This document shows positions 6,901 to 13,937 of a stretch of DNA of 16,547 bases, one piece after another. The notes under the pieces were generated by a model, which saw only the letters and a program-made list of their open reading frames with translations, had not been told where the DNA came from and did no database searches. The DNA is taken from assembly GCA_019115685.1 (NCBI GenBank), contig DXDC01000275.1, positions 1 through 16,547 of the forward strand, written 5' to 3'. This stretch comes from Candidatus Agrococcus pullicola. GTDB lineage: Bacteria > Actinomycetota > Actinomycetes > Actinomycetales > Microbacteriaceae. The position numbers and the translations under genes were made by a program. Positions within the stretch are counted from its first letter, which is position 1. Every line of letters starts with the position of its first letter.

Positions 6901-7028
6901 GCGTTGTCGCGGCGGCGCAGGCCATGGCCGGCTCGGTCTTCACCGCAAGCCCCGAGCAGCACTGCTTCTCGTCGAACGGCTTCGTGCCGGATTGCCGTGT
7001 GCACGTTACGAGGCAGGTGACCGAGTAA
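3951..7028 (+). CDS. adnA: AdnA subunit of the AdnAB helicase-nuclease (UvrD-like motor plus RecB-family nuclease)
   Basis: A 1025-residue subunit of the heterodimeric motor-nuclease that resects double-strand DNA breaks for homologous recombination. The N-terminal SF1A motor has Walker A GGPGTGKS (37-44) but altered later motifs. Motif II is VVDDVQE (242-248) where active enzymes have DE-x-QD; motif III is FGSSDTTAGVFRGA (280-293) instead of VGDPNQSIYGWRGA; motif V is TPLSFVSMEYD (611-621) without the AKGLE core. Motif VI, ARLFALAISRAKRR (663-676), keeps its arginine. The C-terminal nuclease (about 772-1025) has a complete RecB-type set: IVHSAVE with H810, GYIDWIE with D894, CDLKTG with D907 and K909, and QLGAYQLA with Q924 and Y928. 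Three cysteines (785, 1005, 1015) recall the AddB Fe-S arrangement, but a fourth is not evident. The gene begins at TTG and overlaps adnB (TAATG). A degenerate motor beside an intact one fits the AdnA/AdnB division of labour. Confidence 0.93.
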   Translation: MSSVPEVDRFGTTSFDLDADQRAAIRQEPGTRRLILGGPGTGKSTAAAEAVAQYLESGGDVRRVIALTASRSTATALRDRIAERAQRTSAGPLARSIASLAHLIVGEHSMRAHREPPVLLSGGDEDAHWQRFLSSDARSADGIVWPAPIDATVRALPEFRAELREFVARLTERGETPESFAAAAESTEHADLWGAVARAWAGFEAAIATDSHRAPTVTLSTIVREATRVSRLSPEPRYDLVVVDDVQEFTAGGIELVLSLTGGEVAEDPRRRSRASVLMFGSSDTTAGVFRGAQPDVARTAALQYFDRAELGQQHRFGSAIASDYASVVETIGVSGSAGERRWDIEESLDSCSEAVTVASAAEQTRLIASTLRQRNLIDGIPWSELAVITRTSGAVGQLAEALAALDVPVHKAGALQWRHSAAVRPLILLIAVASGQRSLSATDIHSLLTSPYFDLDSVAWRRLRRAVRAEQARPGATPSSTVDEWLVTAAQQGVVPHDAEDFEPVRMLAGVLQRVERYANAAPGLALWEAWDALGRADAWRATATGEGPARRAANEHLDAVLALFRQADTFSERFPDRTVTDFLTEWFASALDDDSLVAGANGEAVTIGTPLSFVSMEYDTVVVAGVEESVWPNLKLRSSLLRAEHFVRGASDRREVRQDEARLFALAISRAKRRLLVIAEASENAAPSSFQELLRPVAATDPGPMSVAALVSDNRRTLTSASSSEEEKERAASVLKYLADRGVQAAHPQGWWGMLEPSTTTPIGATSEKPRISPSKIESFNQCQVQWAVGNLAGDAVGNARAIGNIVHSAVELASTFTAEEMMQLVDREWNGLEFETEWEAARNHDDIGRMVSRLEEYFEHIRDEGFHVHRQLREARIEVDLGEAILSGYIDWIERSAGGIRICDLKTGSVISQQAAAEHPQLGAYQLAASRGGIVDGDSVAGESVLGARLVYPKQEGATVKPMIREQAPLGREELETFAQSVVAAAQAMAGSVFTASPEQHCFSSNGFVPDCRVHVTRQVTE

Positions 7029-10000
7029 TGCTGTCGCCGCAGGAGATCACGGAACGAATGAACGCGGTGCTGCCCGCCGATGAGCAGCTGTTCCCTCCCA
7101 GTGAAGAGCAGTTCCCCGTTGTGACCGCAGCCGCAGATCGCCCAGCGCTCGTCGTCGCCGGCGCAGGGAGCGGTAAGACCGAAACGATGGCCAATAGAAC
7201 GCTCTGGTTGGTCGCCAACGGATCGGTCAGCCCTGAGCACGTACTCGGGCTCACATTCACCAGGAAAGCAGCGGGAGAACTTTCGAACCGATTCCGGGAG
7301 CGATTGACGACGCTCGAGGCGGCCGGTCTTTCCGGATTCGGAGCAGAGCGCATCCCCCCGACCGTCTCCACGTACAACTCGTTCGCGAACGAGATGTTCA
7401 GGGAATTCGCCAACTTGATCGGCCGGAGCCCCGATGCCGAGGTGCTCACCGAGACTGCATCGCGCGTCTTGGCACGAGATGTCGTCCTCGCGAGCACGGA
7501 CGATCGCCTGGCGGCTTTCGGCAGCGTGAACAGTGTCGTGAAGGCGCTCATAGAGTTGGCTGCCGGGATGGGAGACAATCTCTTGACGACCGATCAGCTC
7601 AGAGATTACCCGGAGGCGTTCGTTCAGGATCTCAATCGGATTCTGCTGCAGGACTCGAAGCGGAAGTCCGCTGTCGAGGCGACTCAGGGGCTGTTGGAGA
7701 ACGCGCAGAAGTTCGAAGCGTTGCTCGACCTCGTCGATTCCTTCGAGGATCGGAAGCGCGAGCGCAACGTCGTCACGTTCAGCGATCAGGTTCGTTTGGC
7801 GATCGAAGTGATCGAGCGGGTACCGAGCGTGGCGAGAGAGATGCGCGACCGCTACCGCGTCATTCTCCTCGACGAGTACCAGGACACCTCGGTCATGCAG
7901 GTGCGGCTGCTGTCGGCGCTGTTCTCGGGCGCCGGTGTGATGGCCGTCGGCGACCCCAATCAGTCCATTTACGGTTGGCGCGGTGCCGCGGCCGGCACCC
8001 TGGAGCGGTTCCTCGACGAATTCGCCGGCGACAGTTCGGATAGGTTCGAGCTTTCGACTTCCTGGCGCAACGATGCGGCGATTCTGGCGGTCGCCAACCG
8101 GATTGCACGCGCCGGGGACGACGTGTTGCAGCTGACCGAACGCGCCGACGCAGGCGAGGGCCTCGTCGATCGCAGGTTCTACGAACTGCTCACGGATGAA
8201 GCAGAAGCGCTCGCCGCGTGGTTCTCGCAGCACGTGACGAACAGCGAGGCGCCTCCGACTGCGGCTATGCTGATGCGTTCGCGCACATGGCTTCGTGCGT
8301 ATACGCGAGCGCTCGATGCCGAGGGAGTGGACTACACGATTATCGGCGGAGGAGGGCTGCTGCAACAGCCGGCAATCGTCGACATCATCGCCATCCTGCG
8401 GGTCCTGGGGCGCCCGGACGACGGGCAGTCGCTGCTGCGCATCTTGGCTTCCGCGCGATGGCGAATAGGTGCTGCGGACATGGCAGCGCTAGTGAAGTTC
8501 TCACGCGCGCTGGCGGAAAAGGATGCTCCACCGGGAACCGAAGCGCAGTCGATGAGAACGACACCCGAGCAGCTGGCTTCCGTCGTCGATGCACTCGATT
8601 CCCTGCACCTCGCCGAGCACCTGGACCTCACCACGAAAGAGTTCTCCGAAGCCGGACTCAACCGCATGCTTTCGTTAGCCGCTGAATTGAGAGCACTCCG
8701 AGCGGTTCGGCACCGTCCGGCGGCAGAGCTGATTCGGACAGTAGTCAGGTCAACAGGGCTCGACATCGAATTGGCCGCGAATGAGCACGCCGACCAGCGC
8801 GTCCTGGACACCTTCCTGGACGAGGTACTGCTCATGCAGAGAACGGAACCGGTGTTCGGACTCGAGGAGTTGCTCGCGTGGGTGGACATCGCTGAGCAGG
8901 ACGACCGCATGGAATTGCCGCCACCAGAACCGACACCCGGCCGAGTGCAGATCATGACGGTGCACGGGGCGAAGGGGCTCGAGTGGGACGTCGTCGCGAT
9001 CCCCGCGCTCAGCATCGGTTCATTCCCGGCGACATCGCGCGATCAATCGGCTGGGCTCACACCGTCAACGGTGCCGCACCAGTTCCGCGGGGACCGGGCC
9101 GCCCTGCAGATCTTCGACTCCGCGGCGGCTGCAACTCCCGACGATCTGGAAGCTGCGCTCAAGGAGTACAGGGCAGCCAACGAGCAACGCCGACTCGCAG
9201 AAGAACGCCGCATCGCATACGTGGGGGTCACCCGTGCACGGAGAAAGCTGTGGATGTCCGGCTCAGCGCTCGCACCGGAGCAGACACGTGCCAAGAAGCC
9301 CAGCGAGTTCCTCACAGACGCCGGGCCCCTAGAACGCATCGCCGCTCTTCACCGGGGCGAATCCGGTGCCGGGGAGTCAATCGTCGAGTGGCCGCCGCGG
9401 CCGTTCGGTGGCCGGGTCGAAGCGATTCGAGACGCGGAGCGTCGCTTCGCGGAGGCCGCACCGATCAACGATTCCGGGCTGACTGACCACTTGGACGCAT
9501 TGCTTGCCGAGCGCGCGACAGAAACGGTCGCGCCGCTGAAGCGCGTGGGGGCGTCCAAACTGCTCGAATGGATTGATTCGCCGACGTTGGCAGAGCATGA
9601 GCGCACCCGGCCCATGCCGTCTCGGCGGAGTGCTCGAGCGCTGCTGGGTACCGTGTTTCACCAGTGGACCGAAAGCAGAATCGCCGGTGGATACGACGAA
9701 ACGCTTCCCGGCTTCGAACTCGATGATCCCGGGGAGCGCTCTGCCGACCTGGAGAAGCTGCAGGCAAGCTACCTGCGGGCAAGTCGTTATGCGCGCCTCG
9801 AGCTTTCGGGAGGCGTTGCGGAGCAGCAGATCGATCTCCGGATCGCGGGCATCACGATCTCGTGCAAGATCGACGCCGTGTTCGCTTCCGGTGACCGCCT
9901 GCTGATCGTCGATTGGAAGATCGGGAGAGCGCCGAGCGGTCGAAACCTCGAACGACGATCCCGGCAGCTTTCGCTCTACCGGATCGCACTGAGCGAACTC

Positions 10001-10147
10001 ACGGGCACCCCGCTCGAACGCATCGATGCCGAGTTCTTCTTCGCCGAAGACGGTGTAACGGTTCCGCTAGAGCACCCGATGTCGAGGAACGAACTCGAGA
10101 ATCTCATCCTGGCCGCAAAGGGCAGCGACTCCGACGCACAGCGCTAG
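7028..10147 (+). CDS. adnB: AdnB subunit of the AdnAB helicase-nuclease (lead motor plus nuclease)
   Basis: A 1039-residue partner of AdnA and the probable main translocating motor. All UvrD-type motifs are canonical: AGAGSGKT (44-51), LTFTRKAA (75-82), DEYQD (282-286), VGDPNQSIYGWRGA (307-320), STSWRND (343-349), TVHGAKGLEWD (644-654) and AEERRIAYVGVTRAR (724-738). The C-terminal nuclease, about 835-1039, has GTVFHQW (H878), CKIDAV (D949), VDWKIG (D962, K964) and RQLSLYRIA (Q980, Y984). This is the full RecB-family metal-binding and catalytic set, so both subunits should cut DNA. The ATG at 7028 shares one base with the adnA stop (TAATG), with a purine stretch upstream. A longer in-frame extension to 6992 lacks support. 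The gene ends 7 nt from the convergent APH-fold gene. It is co-transcribed with adnA, so the damage promoter should drive both. Confidence 0.95.
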   Translation: MLSPQEITERMNAVLPADEQLFPPSEEQFPVVTAAADRPALVVAGAGSGKTETMANRTLWLVANGSVSPEHVLGLTFTRKAAGELSNRFRERLTTLEAAGLSGFGAERIPPTVSTYNSFANEMFREFANLIGRSPDAEVLTETASRVLARDVVLASTDDRLAAFGSVNSVVKALIELAAGMGDNLLTTDQLRDYPEAFVQDLNRILLQDSKRKSAVEATQGLLENAQKFEALLDLVDSFEDRKRERNVVTFSDQVRLAIEVIERVPSVAREMRDRYRVILLDEYQDTSVMQVRLLSALFSGAGVMAVGDPNQSIYGWRGAAAGTLERFLDEFAGDSSDRFELSTSWRNDAAILAVANRIARAGDDVLQLTERADAGEGLVDRRFYELLTDEAEALAAWFSQHVTNSEAPPTAAMLMRSRTWLRAYTRALDAEGVDYTIIGGGGLLQQPAIVDIIAILRVLGRPDDGQSLLRILASARWRIGAADMAALVKFSRALAEKDAPPGTEAQSMRTTPEQLASVVDALDSLHLAEHLDLTTKEFSEAGLNRMLSLAAELRALRAVRHRPAAELIRTVVRSTGLDIELAANEHADQRVLDTFLDEVLLMQRTEPVFGLEELLAWVDIAEQDDRMELPPPEPTPGRVQIMTVHGAKGLEWDVVAIPALSIGSFPATSRDQSAGLTPSTVPHQFRGDRAALQIFDSAAAATPDDLEAALKEYRAANEQRRLAEERRIAYVGVTRARRKLWMSGSALAPEQTRAKKPSEFLTDAGPLERIAALHRGESGAGESIVEWPPRPFGGRVEAIRDAERRFAEAAPINDSGLTDHLDALLAERATETVAPLKRVGASKLLEWIDSPTLAEHERTRPMPSRRSARALLGTVFHQWTESRIAGGYDETLPGFELDDPGERSADLEKLQASYLRASRYARLELSGGVAEQQIDLRIAGITISCKIDAVFASGDRLLIVDWKIGRAPSGRNLERRSRQLSLYRIALSELTGTPLERIDAEFFFAEDGVTVPLEHPMSRNELENLILAAKGSDSDAQR

Positions 10148-10154
10148 TGTCGGA

Positions 10155-11327
10155 TCAAGAGCCGCGCTCGGAGTCCTCCGGTTCGGTTGCTTCGGTCATG
10201 CCCGTCTCATCGGCGGCTTCTTCGTCACGCGAGGCAGTCGTGTCCAGCGCCACGGTCTCGGCCTCGGTTGCGGGGGCGGGCGAAGAGGGAGCCGCTTCGG
10301 TTGCTTCCGACTCGGCCGGCACGGCGGCCGCGCGTGCTACTCCCAGCGAACGATTGCCTTCCAAGAGCTCCTGCACTTCGCTGAGATCCATCGTGTCGAC
10401 TCGGGTCGGCTCGATTCGAACAGCGTCATCGTCATCGTCTACGCGCTCGACCAGGGCACCCAGCATCCCCACGGCATCGTCGATGGTCTCCTGGTGGTTC
10501 CGCTCCACGCCGAAAAGCAACCACCTCGCAATATCGAGCTCCGCATGCAGCATGGCCCTTGCACGGACCAAACGGTCACCGGGATGCTGCTCCGCGTAAC
10601 GTGCGAAGGCGCTATCGACAGCCTCGAAGTCGGCACTGCCGAGCAACCAAGCGAGGTCGCGAGCGGGGTCGCCGACGCTGAGCGAGTGCCATCCCTCGAT
10701 CCCGCACACGCTGCCGCCGTCGCGCCGGAGCGCCTGAGCCTGCAGGTCACCGTGCGTCACGGTGGGGGTGAACTGCCAGAGTTCGGCGCTGTCGGCGGCC
10801 CGCTCCCAGCGCTCCAGCAGCGCCGTTGGCACGTTACGGGTCGCGACGGCACGATCGAACACGGTCAAAACATCCTGTCGGACCCGAGGTGCGGAAAGGT
10901 GGGGGAGCCCCGCGTCGGCGACAATGCTGGTGGGAAGATCGTGGATTGCAGCGATCGACTCGGCGACGCTCTCGGCAACTCCGGGTGCGCCGATGTCTTC
11001 CAGGGAGCACGGTACTCCCGGCAGACGAGTCCAGACGAAGATCTCGGTCTTCCCCAGCGGCGCACTGCCCAGCAGTTCAGGGATCACGAAGGGGAGGCGT
11101 TCGCGCACGCCCGCGCTGGCGGCCGAGAGCGCTTTCGCTTCGGCTCGAGCGCGTTCCAGGACGTGAGGCACACGCGGCACCCGAATGCGCACGGTCACAC
11201 CTTCGCCCGTCTGTGCCGCTACCTGTTCGACCTCCGCGGTAGAACCGTCGTCGGTCGCACCCCTGAGTTCGAGACCTTCTACGGCTGTCGTAGCCAACGC
11301 GGCTAGAGTGAAGGGGTTGGTGGCCAT
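10155..11327 (-). CDS. Aminoglycoside-phosphotransferase-fold protein, probably catalytically altered
   Basis: A 390-residue cytoplasmic protein with an APH/kinase-like domain at about 15-300. The catalytic loop is seen as VTHGDLQAQALRRDG (190-204) and the following GDPARDLAWLLG (219-230), typical of APH family proteins. However, the metal-binding Asn expected in HGDxxxxN is Ala199, and the aspartate expected in the next strand (ID-F/W) is Glu211 (GIEGW). A nucleotide-binding lysine is not obvious in VTVRIRVPRV. The residual HGD aspartate (194) remains. The C-terminal 95 residues form an acidic, Ala/Glu/Thr-rich, probably disordered tail. The ATG has no Shine-Dalgarno but a TACGCT element 6 nt upstream, so it is likely leaderless. 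It sits between adnB and nudC, a spot where related genomes also carry 'phosphotransferase' genes. It is probably a pseudokinase or divergent small-molecule kinase; an antibiotic resistance role is not supported. Confidence 0.85.
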   Translation of the reverse strand: MATNPFTLAALATTAVEGLELRGATDDGSTAEVEQVAAQTGEGVTVRIRVPRVPHVLERARAEAKALSAASAGVRERLPFVIPELLGSAPLGKTEIFVWTRLPGVPCSLEDIGAPGVAESVAESIAAIHDLPTSIVADAGLPHLSAPRVRQDVLTVFDRAVATRNVPTALLERWERAADSAELWQFTPTVTHGDLQAQALRRDGGSVCGIEGWHSLSVGDPARDLAWLLGSADFEAVDSAFARYAEQHPGDRLVRARAMLHAELDIARWLLFGVERNHQETIDDAVGMLGALVERVDDDDDAVRIEPTRVDTMDLSEVQELLEGNRSLGVARAAAVPAESEATEAAPSSPAPATEAETVALDTTASRDEEAADETGMTEATEPEDSERGS

Positions 11328-11333
11328 GCGGCA

Positions 11334-11339
11334 AGCGTA
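11334..11339 (-). promoter_or_regulatory. Putative -10 element of the APH-fold gene (leaderless)
   Basis: Minus-strand TACGCT ends 6 nt before the ATG at 11325-11327, and no ribosome binding site is seen. This matches the arrangement at lysG and at the zincin homologue. Confidence 0.5.
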
Positions 11340-11401
11340 GTCGCTTCGACTTGCGGGTCGAAGATGCCACGCGGCGTAGCAAAAGTGTGTCGATGAGGAA
11401 A

Positions 11402-11406
11402 GGGAG
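11402..11406 (+). promoter_or_regulatory. Ribosome binding site of nudC
   Basis: GGGAG lies 3 nt before the ATG at 11410 and supports this start. A tiny reading frame of six codons plus stop begins with ATG at 11393. It runs through this site and ends in the TGA overlapping the nudC ATG. Confidence 0.5.
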
Positions 11407-11409
11407 CGG

Positions 11410-12240
11410 ATGAGGATCGGGCGGCTGTCACGACGGGGCCTCGACTACTCGACGGATGCCGACGCGACGCTCTCCGCCGCCGTGCGGGACCCTCGCACGC
11501 GCCTGCTTGCGGTGTCACGCGACGGCATCGCGTTTCTCTCGGATGCAGCACGAGCCGGCGAGTCACTTGTGTGGCTCGGGCAGACGCCCGACGAACGGCA
11601 CTGGGTCGCTTCCCTCGGCTGGGCAGGCGACGAGGACGAACTCGACTGGAGTAATCTGCGAACCATTCTGGCCGAGGGCGATGAAGACTTCACCGCGATC
11701 GCGACCCAGGCAACCGCTCTCGCACGCTGGCACGACGACCACGGGTACTCACCGGTCGACGGATCAGCGGTGCGACCTGTGCACGCGGGATGGGCGTTGC
11801 AGGATGCCGGAGACCGCTTGCATTTCCCGCGAACGGATCCGGCCGTGATCGTAGCGATCGCGACGCAGGACGACGAGCGCCTGCTCCTTGCGAGCAACAC
11901 CGCGTGGGATGAGAACCGCTTCTCGCTGATCGCGGGATTCGTCGACCCCGGCGAGAGTCTCGAGTCCGCTGTCGTGCGGGAGTCGCTGGAAGAGGTCGGG
12001 CTCGAGCTCTCCCGTGTTCGCTACGTGAGTTCGCAACCCTGGCCCTTTCCCCGATCGCTCATGGTCGGATTCGCGGCGACGGCGACGAACCCCGGTGACG
12101 TTCACGTCGACGGAGTCGAGATACGGGATGCCCGTTGGTTCACACGGGCTCAGCTGCGATCAGGGGCCGTGCAGTTACCTGGCAGCGAGTCGATCGCTCG
12201 CAAGCTGATCGAGCGGTGGCTGGCCGCGGATACGCGATGA
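11410..12240 (+). CDS. nudC: NADH pyrophosphatase / RNA NAD-decapping Nudix hydrolase
   Basis: A 276-residue enzyme that hydrolyses NAD(H) to NMN(H) and AMP and can remove NAD caps from RNA. The Nudix box is complete: GFVDPGESLESAVVRESLEE (176-195) continuing VGLEL. The diagnostic NudC motif SQPWPFPRSLM (208-218) follows it. The N-terminal domain (1-105) and FPRTDPAVIVAI (139-150) also fit. What is missing is the zinc ribbon. In the 107-140 stretch, where the family has two CxxC pairs, the residues are Y-S-P-V-D (113-117) and L-Q-D-A (130-133), with no cysteine left. The linker length and flanking WH and PRTDPAVI are kept, so the fold may persist without zinc. The ATG has GGGAG at 3 nt. The stop overlaps the uvrD2 start (ATGA), so the two are coupled. 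Confidence 0.93.
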   Translation: MRIGRLSRRGLDYSTDADATLSAAVRDPRTRLLAVSRDGIAFLSDAARAGESLVWLGQTPDERHWVASLGWAGDEDELDWSNLRTILAEGDEDFTAIATQATALARWHDDHGYSPVDGSAVRPVHAGWALQDAGDRLHFPRTDPAVIVAIATQDDERLLLASNTAWDENRFSLIAGFVDPGESLESAVVRESLEEVGLELSRVRYVSSQPWPFPRSLMVGFAATATNPGDVHVDGVEIRDARWFTRAQLRSGAVQLPGSESIARKLIERWLAADTR

Positions 12241-13937
12241 CGGTGCACCCGGAGCACCTGCTGGATGGGCTGGATGACCGCCAGCGGGAGGCTGCCGAGG
12301 CGCTGCACGGCCCGGTGTGCATCCTTGCCGGGGCCGGGACCGGCAAGACGCGAGCGATCACCCATCGAATCGCCTACGGTGTCGCGACCGGCGCGTACGA
12401 CCCGGCAAGGGTCATGGCGTTGACCTTCACGACGAAAGCGGCGGGAGAAATGCGTTCGCGACTCGCCGCGCTCGGCGCTGGCGCGGTGCAGACAAGAACG
12501 TTCCATTCCGCGGCGCTGTCACAATTGTCGTACTTCTGGCCGCGAACGCTCGGCACGCCCACACCGGAGTTGATACGCGCGAAGGTGCCGCTGATCGCGG
12601 ACGCCGCGGCGCAGCTGGGTGAGCGATTCGATACGGCAACGCTGCGCGATCTGGCAGGCGATATCGAATGGCGGAAGTCCAGAGCCTTGACGGTGGAGCA
12701 GTATGCCGCGCAGGCAGGTGAACGTGCTCTCGCCGAACGTCTCGGGGTCGACAGGGTCGTCGATCTCCACGGGGCCTACGAACGCATCAAGGACGACCGT
12801 CGGCAAATGGACTTCGAAGACGTGCTCCTCGCGACAGCGGGCATGATTGCCCGAGAGCCGGATGTAGCTCAGTGGGTGCGCGAGCAGTACCGGCATTTCA
12901 CGGTCGACGAGTATCAGGATGCGTCCCCCGCCCAGACCAATCTCCTCGAACTCTGGTTGGGGCGCCGTGTCGACGTCTGCGTCGTCGGTGACCCGAATCA
13001 GACGATCTACTCCTTTGCGGGCGCGGACCGAGCAAGCCTCTCCCGCTTTCAGTCCGATCATCCGGGCACTCGGGTTGTGCAGCTCGTCCGGAACTACCGT
13101 TCCCAGTCTCGGGTGCTAGACGCGGCGAACGCTCTCACTCACGGTTCGGATCGTGCTCCGCTGGAAGCAACGCATCCGGCGGGCGAACCGGTGCGACTGG
13201 AGGAGGCGGAGACGGACGCTGCAGAGGGAGCGCGAATCGCGGAGCGGATTCGTGAACTCCTTGCGAGGGGTGCGGCACCTGCCGATATCGCGGTGCTCGT
13301 GCGCTTCCACGCCCAGGGGGCCCCTATCGTGCAAGCGGTGCGAGCCGAGGGAATCGGCATCGTCACGGAAGGGTCCGCGCCGTTCTTCGAGCTGCAGGTC
13401 GTGCGCAAGCTGATCCTCGCCTTTCGCGCAGCGCCCGCAGAGGACCGGCCGCTGTTCCAGCAGGTGGTCGACCTCGCGAGGGACGCCGGATGGTCATCGA
13501 ATCCGCCGCCGGGTCGAGGTGAGGAACGCGAGCAATGGGACGCGGTGCAGTCCATCGTCAACATGGCGGAAGAGGCCGGCGAGGGCACGACGCTGGCCGC
13601 GTTCGCACAATCGCTCACGCAGATGGCGGAGGCGGAGCAGCAACCGCGTGTCGACGCCGTGACGCTCGCGACGCTGCACGCTGCGAAGGGGCTCGAATGG
13701 AAGCACGTTGTCATCGCGGGGCTCTCGGAGGGCATTCTGCCGATCTCCTATGCCACGTCGGAGGCGGCAGTTGCGGAAGAGCGGCGGTTGTTCTACGTGG
13801 GAGTCACGCGAGCGCGCACGTCGCTCACGCTCACGCGCTCCCTTTCGTCCGGCGGGTCGCCGCGGAAGGCGTCACGGTTTCTGGCGCCCCTGCAGGACGC
13901 ACTCGAGCCGGTCCCGAAACGGGCGGTGCGTCGCTAG
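12237..13937 (+). CDS. uvrD2: UvrD2-type SF1A DNA helicase, short form
   Basis: A 566-residue 3'-5' DNA helicase of the UvrD/PcrA superfamily, assigned to UvrD2 by its coupling to nudC. All motifs are canonical: AGAGTGKT (31-38), LTFTTKAA (62-69), TFHS (88-91), DEYQD (224-228), VGDPNQTIYSFAGA (250-263), RNYRS (285-289), TLHAAKGLEW (479-488) and AEERRLFYVGVTRAR (513-527). The protein ends about 25 residues after the SPRKASRFL block (541-549). Mycobacterial UvrD2 is about 700 residues and continues into a tetracysteine module and an HRDC domain; both are absent here. The ATG at 12237 overlaps the nudC stop by ATGA; an upstream in-frame extension inside nudC is not credible. The 3' end overlaps the convergent E1-like gene by 107 bp. 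The biological role is probably DNA repair or replication maintenance. Confidence 0.93.
   Translation: MTVHPEHLLDGLDDRQREAAEALHGPVCILAGAGTGKTRAITHRIAYGVATGAYDPARVMALTFTTKAAGEMRSRLAALGAGAVQTRTFHSAALSQLSYFWPRTLGTPTPELIRAKVPLIADAAAQLGERFDTATLRDLAGDIEWRKSRALTVEQYAAQAGERALAERLGVDRVVDLHGAYERIKDDRRQMDFEDVLLATAGMIAREPDVAQWVREQYRHFTVDEYQDASPAQTNLLELWLGRRVDVCVVGDPNQTIYSFAGADRASLSRFQSDHPGTRVVQLVRNYRSQSRVLDAANALTHGSDRAPLEATHPAGEPVRLEEAETDAAEGARIAERIRELLARGAAPADIAVLVRFHAQGAPIVQAVRAEGIGIVTEGSAPFFELQVVRKLILAFRAAPAEDRPLFQQVVDLARDAGWSSNPPPGRGEEREQWDAVQSIVNMAEEAGEGTTLAAFAQSLTQMAEAEQQPRVDAVTLATLHAAKGLEWKHVVIAGLSEGILPISYATSEAAVAEERRLFYVGVTRARTSLTLTRSLSSGGSPRKASRFLAPLQDALEPVPKRAVRR

Noticed and set aside
6812..8365. 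Long minus-strand open frame of 517 codons across the adnA-adnB junction
   Set aside because: It is opposite the conserved AdnB motor motifs and shows no recognisable motif. Such frames are common in high-GC DNA.
10155..11327. Antibiotic resistance (macrolide or aminoglycoside phosphotransferase)
   Set aside because: Key catalytic residues are altered, and the conserved chromosomal context argues against acquired resistance.
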